A stretch of DNA of 64,000 nucleotides from CAVXFS01 sp963761115. GTDB lineage: Bacteria; Pseudomonadota; Gammaproteobacteria; Burkholderiales; Gallionellaceae. This document shows, in pieces, positions 8,064 through 17,175 of this stretch (the first letter of the stretch is position 1; every line of letters begins with the position of its first letter). The notes under the pieces were generated by a model. It made no database searches and was not told the origin of the DNA. It saw only the letters and a list, made by a program, of their open reading frames with translations. A program made the position numbers and the translations under genes. The stretch covers positions 496,001 through 560,000 of the forward strand of contig CAVXFS010000003.1 in NCBI GenBank assembly GCA_963761115.1, given 5' to 3'.

Positions 8064-10151
8064 ATGAATAAACTTACCAGCTTTGAAAATCCCCTGCTCG
8101 ATTTTTCCGATTTGCCTCGATTTGGCGAGGTCTCAGACCAGGCTGACAACGCAGTGATCAAGCCTGAACATGTCAGTCCGGCGATCGAGCAATTGCTGCA
8201 GGAGAATCGCAACCTGATTGCGTCTCTGCTACTCGAGACATCCGCACCGACCTGGAAAAATTTTATGCGGCCGCTGGACGATGCCAACGAGCGCTTGTCA
8301 CGTGCATGGGGACAGGTCGGTCACCTGAACGCGGTGATGAACAGTCCGGAATTGCGCGAAGTGTATAACACCAACCTGCCAAAGATCACTCAATATTACG
8401 CCGAGCTGAGCCAGAATCTCGGCCTGTTCAACAAGGTCAGGGCAATACGCAATGGCCCGGAATTTGCCAGTCTGAGCGCGGCGCGGCAAAAGATCATCGA
8501 AAACGAACTGCGCGACTTCCGGCTGGGGGGCGCGGAATTGGCGGACGAGCAGAAGGCACGCTTCCTCGCGATCCAGGAAGAGTTGTCTGCATTGTGTTCA
8601 AAGTTCTCCGACAACGTGCTGGATGCCACCAATGCTTTTTCCCTGCTGGTCGGGGACAAGGCGGAACTGTCCGGCATGCCCGATGATGATGTGCAGGCCG
8701 CGCATGAAGCTGCGCTCGCCGCCGGCAAGGAAGGCTGGCTGTTTACCCTGAAAGCGCCGTCCTACATGCCGGTCATGCAATATGCCGATAACCGCGATCT
8801 GCGCGAGCGCATGTACCGAGCCTACAGCACGCGCGCCAGTGAATTTGATGGGTCGAAATGGGACAACACCCCGTTGATGAAGGAAATTTTAAGGTTGCGC
8901 GCGGAAGAGGCCCAACTGCTGGGATTTGCCGACTATGCAGAATTGTCGCTGGTCAGCAAGATGGCCAATACGCCACAGCAGGTAAATGAGTTTTTGCGCC
9001 AACTGGCGGCGCGCGCGCGCCCATTTGCCGAGCGCGACCTGGCTGAGTTGCGCGAGTTTGCCAGGGTGAACCTCGACATCGGCGATATCCAGGCTTGGGA
9101 CATCAGTTATGCCAGTGAGCACCTGCGTCAGCAGCGTTATGCTTTCTCCGAGCAGGAGGTGAAACAGTATTTTCCACAGCCGGTGGTGCTGGAAGGCATG
9201 TTCCGCGTGGTTGAATCACTGTACGGATTTTCGGTGTGTCCGACTATTGCACCTGTATGGCACGACGATGTGCGTTTTTTCAGCATTTATGATGGTGAAG
9301 CGATGGTCGGGCAATTCTACCTTGACCTGTATGCGCGCAGCAGCAAACGGGGTGGCGCATGGATGGATGATGCCATCACGCGGCGGATCACACCTTCCGG
9401 CATCCAGACGCCAGTGGCCTACCTGAACTGCAACTTCGCTCCTCCGGTTGGCGGGAAACCGGCGCTATTCACGCATGATGAAGTGATAACGCTGTTTCAC
9501 GAATTTGGTCATGGTTTGCATCATCTGTTGACCCAGGTCGAAGATCTGGGGGTGTCCGGCATCAACGGCGTGGAGTGGGATGCGGTGGAACTGCCCAGCC
9601 AGTTCATGGAGAATTTCTGCTGGGAATGGGATGTGTTGCAAAGCATGACACAGCATGTGGACAATGGCGAAAAACTGCCGCGTTCATTGTTCGACAAGAT
9701 GCTGGCGGCAAAGAATTTCCAGAGCGGCCTGCAGACGCTGCGTCAGGTGGAGTTTGCCCTGTTTGACATGAGCTTGCACATGAATGACCCGAAGGCGGAT
9801 GGGAAGACTGTACGGCAACTGCTGGATGCGGTGCGCCGGGAAGTGGCGGTGCTGATCCCGCCGGACTTCAACCGTTTCCCCAACAGCTTCGGCCATATCT
9901 TTGCCGGCGGTTATGCGGCAGGATATTATAGTTACAAGTGGGCTGAGGTGCTGTCCGCAGATGCGTATAGCCTGTTCGAGGAAAGCGGCGTGCTGAACTC
10001 TTCGGTGGGTAACCAGTTTCGCAATGAGATCCTGGCCATGGGCGGCAGCCGGCAGGCGATGGAATCATTCGTCGCATTCCGCGGACGTGAACCATCGATC
10101 GATGCATTGTTGAAGCATAACGGTCTGCTGGAAGAAAAGCGGGCCGGTTGA
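8064..10151 (+). CDS. prlC: Oligopeptidase A (M3 family metallopeptidase)
   Basis: 695-residue cytoplasmic zinc peptidase that degrades short peptides, including cleaved signal peptides. The zinc site HEFGHGLHH begins at His479, and the C-terminal region has NSFGHIFAGGYAAGYYSYKWAEVLSADAY, typical of M3 enzymes. Length matches E. coli PrlC (680). The 110-bp gap upstream indicates a transcription unit separate from the pyr genes, although no clear promoter was found. The next gene follows after 22 bp and is probably co-transcribed. Confidence 0.96.
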   Translation: MNKLTSFENPLLDFSDLPRFGEVSDQADNAVIKPEHVSPAIEQLLQENRNLIASLLLETSAPTWKNFMRPLDDANERLSRAWGQVGHLNAVMNSPELREVYNTNLPKITQYYAELSQNLGLFNKVRAIRNGPEFASLSAARQKIIENELRDFRLGGAELADEQKARFLAIQEELSALCSKFSDNVLDATNAFSLLVGDKAELSGMPDDDVQAAHEAALAAGKEGWLFTLKAPSYMPVMQYADNRDLRERMYRAYSTRASEFDGSKWDNTPLMKEILRLRAEEAQLLGFADYAELSLVSKMANTPQQVNEFLRQLAARARPFAERDLAELREFARVNLDIGDIQAWDISYASEHLRQQRYAFSEQEVKQYFPQPVVLEGMFRVVESLYGFSVCPTIAPVWHDDVRFFSIYDGEAMVGQFYLDLYARSSKRGGAWMDDAITRRITPSGIQTPVAYLNCNFAPPVGGKPALFTHDEVITLFHEFGHGLHHLLTQVEDLGVSGINGVEWDAVELPSQFMENFCWEWDVLQSMTQHVDNGEKLPRSLFDKMLAAKNFQSGLQTLRQVEFALFDMSLHMNDPKADGKTVRQLLDAVRREVAVLIPPDFNRFPNSFGHIFAGGYAAGYYSYKWAEVLSADAYSLFEESGVLNSSVGNQFRNEILAMGGSRQAMESFVAFRGREPSIDALLKHNGLLEEKRAG

Positions 10152-10173
10152 ATTCTGCGATATCGGGAGGAAC

Positions 10174-10770
10174 ATGAAACCATACATTATTTTGGCCGGA
10201 ATACTGCTGGTGTCGATGAGTGCAATGGCCGACGAAGTGTATCGTTGGCAAGACAAGTCCGGGAAGGTTTATTACGGCGACAGGCCTGCCCAGGATTCTG
10301 TGCAGGTGGAAAAAAAGAATTTGTCAGACCAGCCGCCAGAGAATGCAGATATGCCATATGAAACGCGCCTTGCCAGCCAGAATTTTCCGGTGACTTTGTA
10401 CATTTCTGACAATTGCGGAAGCATGTGTGCTGATGCGCGGGAATTTTTAGACAAGCGAGGTATTCCGTTCTCGGAGAAGAATTTAAGAACCAAGCAGGAA
10501 ATCGAGTCGTTTAAAACCTTGTCCGGCGGGGAAATTGTTCCAACGATGCTGGTCGGGAAAAGCTGGATAAAGGGCTTCCAGGCAGATAATTGGAACGGCG
10601 AACTGGATGTTGCCGGTTACCCCAAAACCTCGCCGTACCGAAATCCGTCTGCGGCAGCCAGAAAGTCCATGAATGATGCGTCTACAGAAGAATCGGCAGC
10701 CCAACAACCTGCTGTCGAGACGCCAGAGGATCAAACACCACCGGCTGAAGAACCAGCAACTCAACAATGA
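10174..10770 (+). CDS. Exported DUF4124-glutaredoxin fusion protein
   Basis: 198 residues. A signal peptide (MKPYIILAGILLVSMSAMA) is followed by a DUF4124 module (DEVYRWQDKSGKVYYGDRP), then a glutaredoxin-like domain with a CGSMC sequence (VTLYISDNCGSMC) and a TMLVG segment where glutaredoxins have the TVPQ-type cis-Pro loop. The tail is rich in Pro, Gln and Glu. The arrangement suggests a periplasmic thiol-redox or cysteine-binding protein. The Cys spacing is CxxxC rather than the classical CxxC, so catalysis is uncertain. The stop overlaps the exonuclease start by ATGA. Confidence 0.85.
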   Translation: MKPYIILAGILLVSMSAMADEVYRWQDKSGKVYYGDRPAQDSVQVEKKNLSDQPPENADMPYETRLASQNFPVTLYISDNCGSMCADAREFLDKRGIPFSEKNLRTKQEIESFKTLSGGEIVPTMLVGKSWIKGFQADNWNGELDVAGYPKTSPYRNPSAAARKSMNDASTEESAAQQPAVETPEDQTPPAEEPATQQ

Positions 10771-11543
10771 AGCTGGCTACCTGGAATGTCAATTCGTTAA
10801 CTGTGCGGCTTCGACATGTTCTGGACTGGCTGGGGGCGAACCAGCCGGATGTCCTGTGCCTGCAGGAGACCAAGCAGGAAGATGGCAAGTTTCCCCTGGC
10901 GGAATTGAGAGAGGCTGGCTATGGGGCGGTCTACAGCGGGCAAAAAACTTACAATGGCGTCGCCATAATCAGCAAGATTGCTGCACAGGAAACCGCTTAC
11001 GGCCTGCCAAACTTTCCGGATGCACAGAAACGCATGATAGCCGCCAGCATTGATGATGTTCGTGTGGTTTGCGTATATGTGCCGAATGGTCAGAGTGTTG
11101 GTTCGGACAAATACCAATACAAACTGTCGTGGTTGTCTGCCTTGCAGGTGTGGCTCAAGGATGAACTGCTGCATTTTCCGAAACTGGTACTGCTCGGTGA
11201 TTTCAACATCGCTCCGGAAGACCGCGATGTATATGACCCTCAGGCCTGGATGGGAAATGTGCTGGTAAGTGCTCCAGAGCGTGCGGCATTCAGCGAACTG
11301 ATACAGCTCGGCTTGCACGACAGCTTCCGCTTGTTTGGGCAGCCGGAGAATGCCTATTCATGGTGGGATTACCGCATGATGGCATTTCGTCGCAATATGG
11401 GCTTGCGCATAGACCACATCCTGTTAAGTTCTGCGCTGGCAGCGTCCTGTGTGGCCTGTACCGTGGATCGCTCGCCGCGCAAACTGGAACGACCTTCCGA
11501 TCATGCACCAGTCGTCGCAGAGTTGAAGGACGTATGTGGCTAG
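10767..11543 (+). CDS. xth: Exodeoxyribonuclease III (AP endonuclease)
   Basis: 258-residue EEP-family nuclease for abasic-site repair. It shows WNVNSLTVRL at the N-terminus, CLQETKQED with the metal-binding Glu, LLGDFNIAPEDRDVYDP with catalytic Asp/Asn, WWDYR, and the C-terminal RPSDHAPVVAEL with the catalytic His. Length fits E. coli XthA (268). It starts by a four-base overlap with the preceding glutaredoxin-type gene. Confidence 0.95.
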   Translation: MKLATWNVNSLTVRLRHVLDWLGANQPDVLCLQETKQEDGKFPLAELREAGYGAVYSGQKTYNGVAIISKIAAQETAYGLPNFPDAQKRMIAASIDDVRVVCVYVPNGQSVGSDKYQYKLSWLSALQVWLKDELLHFPKLVLLGDFNIAPEDRDVYDPQAWMGNVLVSAPERAAFSELIQLGLHDSFRLFGQPENAYSWWDYRMMAFRRNMGLRIDHILLSSALAASCVACTVDRSPRKLERPSDHAPVVAELKDVCG

Positions 11544-11602
11544 GTTGAAGTCCTGATGCTGGAATATTGAAAGTCAGGCTCGGATGGATAACAAAAATGA
11601 CG

Positions 11603-11631
11603 TTGACTGAGAAAAGGTTATGATAAACAAT
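11603..11631 (+). promoter_or_regulatory. Candidate sigma-70 promoter for the di-heme cytochrome gene
   Basis: TTGACT at 11603-11608 is a good -35. A 17-bp spacer leads to AACAAT at 11626-11631, a weak -10 (4 of 6). It lies about 35 bp upstream of the cytochrome start, which itself has a GGGGAAG ribosome binding site. Confidence 0.35.
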
Positions 11632-11664
11632 ATGCCTTCAAATAATTTATAAACGGGGAAGTTC

Positions 11665-12318
11665 ATGACTAAAGGGGTTCGCTTCGGTGCTTGCATACTG
11701 CTGATTTCCTTGGTTGCTGTTGCTGGTGTTGGGAAGGCGGCCGAACTGATGTCGGGGACACAGGTGGGTGATCCAGTGGCGGGGAAGGATAAATCGGTGG
11801 TTTGCCAGGGGTGTCACGGTGAAGATGGTATCAGTGTCAATCCAATGTGTCCCAACCTGGCAGGGCAGTTTCCAAAGTATATCGAAAAGCAGATTCGGGA
11901 TTTCCAAAAAGAGAACCGTGTCGACCCCATCATGAGCGGTATGGCGGCAATGATTACTGAAGTCCAGGACGCCAAGGACATAGCCGCATATTTTTCAACC
12001 CGCAAGCGCATGGACGGTTCACCTACCCCGAACAAGGAACTGGCTGCCAAGGGAAAAATTCTCTTCCATGAAGGTAATCCCGATACCGGATTGTATGCAT
12101 GTGCCAATTGCCACGGCGAGAGTGGCAAAGGAAAATCAGAAATCAATAATGTTTTTCCGGTTATCGGCGGACAAACCAGGGACTATATAACCAAGCAGTT
12201 GAAAGATCTGCGTAGCGGCGATCGCCACAATGATCCTGCCGGAATGATGGGCAATATTGCCAAGAAACTGTCCGATGATGAGATCGACGCGGTCGCAGAA
12301 TATGCCTCTGAGTTGTAA
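11665..12318 (+). CDS. Di-heme cytochrome c (cytochrome c4 / c553 type)
   Basis: 217-residue periplasmic electron carrier. A signal peptide (cleavage near GKAAEL) precedes two class I cytochrome c domains with CxxCH heme motifs at residues 47 (CQGCH) and 146 (CANCH). Methionine residues near the end of each half (MSGMAAM, PAGMMG) are candidate sixth ligands. The two-domain structure resembles cytochrome c4, which donates electrons to terminal oxidases. It has its own ribosome binding site and a hairpin terminator just downstream, so it is probably monocistronic. Confidence 0.9.
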   Translation: MTKGVRFGACILLISLVAVAGVGKAAELMSGTQVGDPVAGKDKSVVCQGCHGEDGISVNPMCPNLAGQFPKYIEKQIRDFQKENRVDPIMSGMAAMITEVQDAKDIAAYFSTRKRMDGSPTPNKELAAKGKILFHEGNPDTGLYACANCHGESGKGKSEINNVFPVIGGQTRDYITKQLKDLRSGDRHNDPAGMMGNIAKKLSDDEIDAVAEYASEL

Positions 12319-12342
12319 TCCGTATGCGGATTGCTTATGCAT

Positions 12343-12376
12343 TAATGCGCCGTGCTTGTCACGGCGCATTAGCTTT
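12343..12376 (+). terminator. Hairpin terminator after the cytochrome gene
   Basis: A perfect 11-bp stem (AATGCGCCGTG at 12344-12354 with CACGGCGCATT at 12360-12370), extendable by a T:A pair and with a 5-nt loop, lies 25 bp after the stop. The following AGCTTTTGTT gives only a weak T-run. Confidence 0.7.
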
Positions 12377-12406
12377 TGTTCTGGTAGCGTTTGACTGATC
12401 GATTCC

Positions 12407-13240
12407 ATGATTTTGCGGGCTCTGGTTTTTTTCATGGGATGTTGTGCTGTGACAGTATCTGCGCACCCGTTATTGCCGAAACCCGAGCATGTGGTAATTG
12501 TATTGGAAGAGAACAAGCCGTTCACAAAGATCATGGGTAGTCCATCTGCGCCTTACATCAATGAACTGGCAAGTCGTGGAGTATTGTTTACTTCATCCCA
12601 TGGGGTAACGCATCCCAGTGAGCCCAATTATCTTGCGCTGTTCTCGGGATCTACCCATGGGATTGGTAACGATGTTTGTCCACTGGAATTAAGCGGCAGC
12701 AACCTCGCCACTGAATTGGCCGCCAATGGGTTGAGCTTCGCCAGTTTTGCCGAGTCTATGCCATATTCGGGATTCGAGGGGTGCGTATCCGCCTCGTATT
12801 TCCGCAAGCACAACCCGGTTGCAAACTGGAAGGGACTGAAACAGCTTAACCTGACATTCAGCGATTTTCCGCAGGATCTGGGGAAGCTGCCTACAGTGGC
12901 GCTGCTGATACCTGATCAGCGCAACGACATGCATGATGGCAGTGTGGCGCAAGGTGATGCATGGCTGTCCAGAAACATCGAGCCCTATGCGAAGTGGGCG
13001 ATGACGCATGACAGCTTGCTGATTGTGACCTGGGACGAAGATGATGGCTCGGACGACAATCGCATTGTTACGATTTTCGTCGGGCCGATGGTTATTCCGG
13101 GTGTTAGTGGGCAGCAAATCAACCACTACAACATTTTGCGCACCCTGGAAGAAATGTATGACATGCCCCACCTGGGCGCTAGCGCTTCGGTGAGGCCGGT
13201 TGAAGACATATGGGTCGGTAGCGGTTTGAAAAATCCATAG
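12407..13240 (+). CDS. Secreted phosphoesterase family protein (acid phosphatase / phospholipase C superfamily)
   Basis: 277 residues with an N-terminal signal peptide (MILRALVFFMGCCAVTVSA). The conserved start of PF04185 phosphoesterases, HVVIVLEENKPFTKIMG, is followed by THPSEPNYLALFSG and, near the C-terminus, LLIVTWDEDDGSDDNRI with acidic metal ligands. It is predicted to hydrolyse phosphate esters in the periplasm or outside the cell. The substrate cannot be told from sequence. It is a solitary gene with a terminator hairpin upstream and a Sel1 protein downstream. Confidence 0.85.
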   Translation: MILRALVFFMGCCAVTVSAHPLLPKPEHVVIVLEENKPFTKIMGSPSAPYINELASRGVLFTSSHGVTHPSEPNYLALFSGSTHGIGNDVCPLELSGSNLATELAANGLSFASFAESMPYSGFEGCVSASYFRKHNPVANWKGLKQLNLTFSDFPQDLGKLPTVALLIPDQRNDMHDGSVAQGDAWLSRNIEPYAKWAMTHDSLLIVTWDEDDGSDDNRIVTIFVGPMVIPGVSGQQINHYNILRTLEEMYDMPHLGASASVRPVEDIWVGSGLKNP

Positions 13241-13326
13241 CCGGGTGCGGCTGTTTTGTATGGGGTAATTGCCAGTGGCATGTGAAACTCGCGAAACTAA
13301 CAGAAAAATCTCTATCAGGTAATGCG

Positions 13327-14040
13327 ATGAAAAAAGCCCCAGTCATTATTATTGTCCTTGCTATCCTGATGTCGGTGAGCACAGGAGCTCGCGCAGGAAT
13401 GCCTGAAGCCAGGGCAGATTACGCGAAAAAGGACTATAAAAAGTTGTTGAAGGAACTTCGGCCCTTGGTGAACAAGGGTGTTCCTGAAGCAATGTTTTAC
13501 GTCGGCTTGCTATATGACATCGGAGAGGCCACACCACAGAACTATACCAAGGCCAAGGAATGGTACCTCAAGGCCGCCAAGCTCGGATATGCGCCAGCGC
13601 AAACCAACCTGGGATGGGTGCTGCAGATGGGTACCAGTACCGTGCTTAGCGACAAGGAAGCCGCTGAATGGTATTCCAAGGCGGCTAATCAGGGGTATGC
13701 GCCGGCTCAATATGATATGGGATTGTTGTACTACGCCGGTCGAGGCGGCATCCCCAAGGATCCCAGGGAGGCTACTGCGTGGTTTCGCAAGGCTGCGGAG
13801 CAGGGGTATGCTCCAGCGCAAGAAGGTTTGGCAAAAATGTATATGTATGGCAACGGTGTACTGGTCAATTTGGTCGGAGCCTATAAATGGTTTTACCTGG
13901 CTGCCGCGATGGGTGACCAATCTGCAATGGATTATGTGGAGAGGGTCAAGAAATTGATGGACCCCGAGATGATCGTGCAAGGGCAGGCTCAGGCGCAGGA
14001 ATGGTTGTCCAGGCGCAAGAACACCGCGTTATTGAATTAA
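13327..14040 (+). CDS. Exported Sel1-repeat protein
   Basis: 237 residues from the ATG at 13327, chosen because it starts a good signal peptide (MKKAPVIIIVLAILMSVSTGARA); an upstream GTG at 13282 would add 15 residues before it. At least four Sel1/TPR-like repeats follow, with units of the form A..WY.KAA..GYAPAQ..LG, including a glycine-rich YYAGRGGIPKDPREA unit. Sel1 proteins are protein-interaction scaffolds; no partner can be named. It converges on ntrC, with only 7 bp between the two stop codons. Confidence 0.87.
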   Translation: MKKAPVIIIVLAILMSVSTGARAGMPEARADYAKKDYKKLLKELRPLVNKGVPEAMFYVGLLYDIGEATPQNYTKAKEWYLKAAKLGYAPAQTNLGWVLQMGTSTVLSDKEAAEWYSKAANQGYAPAQYDMGLLYYAGRGGIPKDPREATAWFRKAAEQGYAPAQEGLAKMYMYGNGVLVNLVGAYKWFYLAAAMGDQSAMDYVERVKKLMDPEMIVQGQAQAQEWLSRRKNTALLN

Positions 14041-14047
14041 CCCTGCT

Positions 14048-15445
14048 TTACCCGTTTCCTTCATCCAGGCCCAACTCCTGGATCTTTCTTGTCAGTGTAT
14101 TGCGTCCCATACCCAGCAAGGTGGCGGCTTCGATGCGTTTGCCGCCAGTATGCTGCAGCGCGCGGGAAATCAGGGTTTGCTCGAATTGGCGGCTTAAATT
14201 GTTGAGTATGCCCTGGTCGCCCTGTCTTAATGCGATGGTGACCTGCAATGCTAAAGCTGTGCGCCAATCGCTTGCCAGCGCGGTTTCACGAGTTGCTTCA
14301 CGCCATTCCTGGGGCAGGTCGACAATCTCAACCAGTTGGGAAGGTGTCATCACGGTGAGCCAATGGCACAGGTTCTCCAATTGCCGCACGTTGCCAGGGA
14401 TATCCTGCGCCATCAGGTATTGAATCGAGGCATCGCTGAGTGTCTTGGGTTCGACATTGAGTTCTCGCGCGCTCTTCTGCAGAAAATATTTTGCCAGTAA
14501 AGGGATATCTTCCCGGCGTTCTCGAAGCGGCGGCAGGCGCAAGCGAATGACATTAAGGCGATGGAACAGATCTTCACGAAACAAGCCCAGTTTCACGCGC
14601 TCATCGAGATTCTGATGGGTGGCGGCAATGATGCGCACATTTGCCTTGATCGGCTGATGCCCGCCGACCCGGTAAAAATTTCCATCCGACAATACGCGCA
14701 GCAGCCTGGTTTGCAACTCGGCCGGCATATCTCCGATTTCATCGAGGAATAGTGTGCCTCCTTCGGCCTGCTCGAAACGACCGCGCCGGGTTGTGGTGGC
14801 GCCGGTAAAAGCACCGCGTTCATGGCCAAACAATTCGGATTCCAGCAGGTCTTTTGGAATTGCGGCAGTGTTGATCGCAACAAACGGTGCATTCATGCGC
14901 GGGCTGTGTCGGTGTAGTGCATGGGCGACCAGTTCCTTGCCGGTACCGGATTCGCCGTTGATCAGCACGGTAGCATGGCTTTGGCTCAAGCGACCGATAG
15001 CGCGAAATACTTCCTGCATGGCAGGTGCCTGGCCGAGTATGTCCGGAGTGGCGAGCGAATCTTCTGGTAATGCATTTTTCCGGACACTCTGTTCTAGTGC
15101 GCGGCGGATCAGTTCGATGGCATGATTGATGTCGAAGGGCTTGGGAAGATACTCGAATGCTCCACCCTGAAAAGCCGAAACTGCACTCTCCAGATCTGAA
15201 TAGGCCGTCATGATGATTACCGGCAGGCTGGGGAAGCGTTCACGCAGCTTTTGCAGCAATTCCAGACCGGAACTTCCGGGCATGCGGATGTCGCTGATGA
15301 CCATTTGTGGTGAACCCTGCGACAGCGCCTGCATGGCTTCGTCAGCAGACGCGAAGCTTCTGAACTCTATATCCTCGCGCGCCAGCGCTTTTTCCAGCAC
15401 CCAGCGGATGGAGCGGTCATCGTCTATGATCCAGACAGGTTTCAT
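14048..15445 (-). CDS. ntrC: Nitrogen regulation response regulator NtrC
   Basis: 465-residue sigma-54 activator. The receiver domain has VWIIDDDRSIRW and phospho-Asp in MVISDIRMPG. The AAA+ domain has the Walker A GESGTGKE and the sigma-54 contact GAFTGA loop (ERGAFTGATTTRRG), and the Fis-type helix-turn-helix ends the protein (AATLLGMGRNTLTRKIQELGL). I chose the ATG at 15445 because the 24 residues upstream do not resemble the family. ntrB lies 19 bp upstream. It should activate the sigma-54 promoter seen upstream of glnA. Confidence 0.96.
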   Translation of the reverse strand: MKPVWIIDDDRSIRWVLEKALAREDIEFRSFASADEAMQALSQGSPQMVISDIRMPGSSGLELLQKLRERFPSLPVIIMTAYSDLESAVSAFQGGAFEYLPKPFDINHAIELIRRALEQSVRKNALPEDSLATPDILGQAPAMQEVFRAIGRLSQSHATVLINGESGTGKELVAHALHRHSPRMNAPFVAINTAAIPKDLLESELFGHERGAFTGATTTRRGRFEQAEGGTLFLDEIGDMPAELQTRLLRVLSDGNFYRVGGHQPIKANVRIIAATHQNLDERVKLGLFREDLFHRLNVIRLRLPPLRERREDIPLLAKYFLQKSARELNVEPKTLSDASIQYLMAQDIPGNVRQLENLCHWLTVMTPSQLVEIVDLPQEWREATRETALASDWRTALALQVTIALRQGDQGILNNLSRQFEQTLISRALQHTGGKRIEAATLLGMGRNTLTRKIQELGLDEGNG

Positions 15446-15464
15446 TTGGTGGCACCCATAGAAA

Positions 15465-16502
15465 TTATTGTAGCGGAAGCAGAACGGTAAAGCAGGTGCA
15501 TCCTGCCTCGCTGTCAAATTCGATACTGCCCTGATGCTGACTGACGAAATCCTGCGCCAGCGTCAAACCCAACCCATGGCCTTCAGCACGGCCCGATACC
15601 AGCGGGTAGAAAATCTTGCTGTGCAAATGTTCAGGCACGCCCGGGCCATTGTCTATCACCTGTATCATTGCTGCCAGGCGGTGAATTTTTTTCATCATCG
15701 TGACCTGGCGGGCGATTCGTGTGCGCAGTGTGATGATTCCCTGACCTTGCATGGCTTGCGCCGCATTGCGCACTATGTTGAGCATCACCTGTATCAGTTG
15801 CTCCTTGTCGCCAAATACCGCAGGAACACTGGTGTCGTAATCGCGCAGGATAACGAGTCCAGACGGGAATTCGGCAAGCATCAGGCTGCTTACCCGTTCC
15901 AGTACTTCATGTATATTGAGCATGTTGAAATGAGGAGCATGCTGCGGGGTCAACAACTTTTCCATCAGCGAACGCAGGCGGTCTGCTTCCTGTATTACTA
16001 CCTGGGTGTATTCGCGCAGGCTGGGTTTTTCCAATTCCTGTTCCAGCAATTGCGCCGCGCCGCGAATTCCCCCCAGGGGATTTTTGATCTCATGTGCCAA
16101 ATTTCTCAATAACATCCGGTTAGCCTGAGTCTGGTCAAACATTTGTTCTTCTCGCGCCAATTTCAGGGGGCGATCCATGGGATGGAACTCAAGCATCAGA
16201 TAAAGATTATCGAACTGCAGGGGTGAGACGGTGCAACGAAAGTGCAGTTTGCCTGTTGGCGTACCCAGCGTGAGATCATGCTCGATGTAGTTGGCATTAT
16301 TTTTCAGGGCTTGATGCATTGCAGCGGCCAGTTGCTCGGTATGGGTGAATGCATGCAGTATCGGTTGCCCGATCAAGTTCTTGTTGCTTAGCGCAAACAG
16401 ATTTTCCGCAGCCGGATTCAGGTAAACAACACGCGATTGGTCATCCAGCAGGATGACTGCTGTGGCAAGGTGTTCGAGTGAGGGCTGGAAATTATCTGAC
16501 AT
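15465..16502 (-). CDS. ntrB: Nitrogen regulation sensor kinase NtrB
   Basis: 345-residue soluble histidine kinase that phosphorylates and dephosphorylates NtrC under PII control. An N-terminal PAS domain (LEHLATAVILLDDQSRVVYLNPAAE) precedes the H box NLAHEIKNPLGGIRGAAQLLE, an N box (NIVRNAAQAM), and G boxes (VIDNGPGVPEH, GHGLGLTLAQ). It is followed by ntrC in the same operon. Confidence 0.96.
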   Translation of the reverse strand: MSDNFQPSLEHLATAVILLDDQSRVVYLNPAAENLFALSNKNLIGQPILHAFTHTEQLAAAMHQALKNNANYIEHDLTLGTPTGKLHFRCTVSPLQFDNLYLMLEFHPMDRPLKLAREEQMFDQTQANRMLLRNLAHEIKNPLGGIRGAAQLLEQELEKPSLREYTQVVIQEADRLRSLMEKLLTPQHAPHFNMLNIHEVLERVSSLMLAEFPSGLVILRDYDTSVPAVFGDKEQLIQVMLNIVRNAAQAMQGQGIITLRTRIARQVTMMKKIHRLAAMIQVIDNGPGVPEHLHSKIFYPLVSGRAEGHGLGLTLAQDFVSQHQGSIEFDSEAGCTCFTVLLPLQ

Positions 16503-16560
16503 GTAGGTTATTAAGCAGGGAGCATGCCAGAAGATGCAGCCAAAACTGCTGAACTAGCAG

Positions 16561-17052
16561 TTACTTGAAGTTGGCAAGTTCAGTCCTGATCGCATCGATA
16601 TTTTTTTCGTGCAGCGTCACTTCACTTTCCAGTTGGCTGACCTTCTCATTGTATTTTGCGACATTGCGATAGGTTTTTCCGTCCTTACCGCGAAATACTT
16701 CCGGGTTCTCCTTGCCATCCTTCAGATTTTGTTGAGCTTCAGCAAGCAACTTGGCTTCGTTGGCCAATTCGTCCTCAAGAATTGTTCGCCGCGTCTCATC
16801 GCGGCTCTTTTGCGTTTCACTGTCAACCCTGGGGAAACTGGAGCGGTTGACATTTTCTTCGCTGTTGCGCGTCGAACTTGCTGCCGGTGTGGGCGTTGAC
16901 TCCAATGGGCCCAGATCAAGCTTCTTGGCGCCCTTGATCGGCGAACTTGAATACGTCACATGTCCGTCTAAATCGGTGTATTTGTAAATCTCGGCCTGTG
17001 CCCAGCTGATTTGCATGATGCACGACAATAGAAACAAATATCGAATTTTCAT
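16561..17052 (-). CDS. Exported DUF4124 protein with C-terminal coiled coil
   Basis: 163 residues. A signal peptide (MKIRYLFLLSCIMQISWAQA) and a short DUF4124 module (EIYKYTDLDGHVTYSSSPIKGAKKL) are followed by a charged helical region likely to be coiled coil (DELANEAKLLAEAQQNL, VSQLESEVTLHEKN). Function is unknown. It sits between glnA and ntrB on the same strand, a position where betaproteobacteria often have a DUF4124 gene, so it may respond to nitrogen status. Confidence 0.85.
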   Translation of the reverse strand: MKIRYLFLLSCIMQISWAQAEIYKYTDLDGHVTYSSSPIKGAKKLDLGPLESTPTPAASSTRNSEENVNRSSFPRVDSETQKSRDETRRTILEDELANEAKLLAEAQQNLKDGKENPEVFRGKDGKTYRNVAKYNEKVSQLESEVTLHEKNIDAIRTELANFK

Positions 17053-17128
17053 TGATAGCGTCCCATCATGATGGAGAGAGGCAAAGTATAGGTTAAAGCC
17101 CGGTCAAGTGACAAACGGAGTGAAAAAA

Positions 17129-17153
17129 ACGGGGCTTTGCAGCCCCGTTTTCG
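17129..17153 (-). terminator. Rho-independent terminator of glnA
   Basis: Stem AACGGGGCT / AGCCCCGTT with a 4-nt TTGC loop. Read on the minus strand it is followed by a run of T residues (A-run at 17123-17129 on the plus strand). It lies 23 bp beyond the glnA stop. Confidence 0.85.
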
Positions 17154-17175
17154 ATTCATCCGATTGCTGGAAGTT

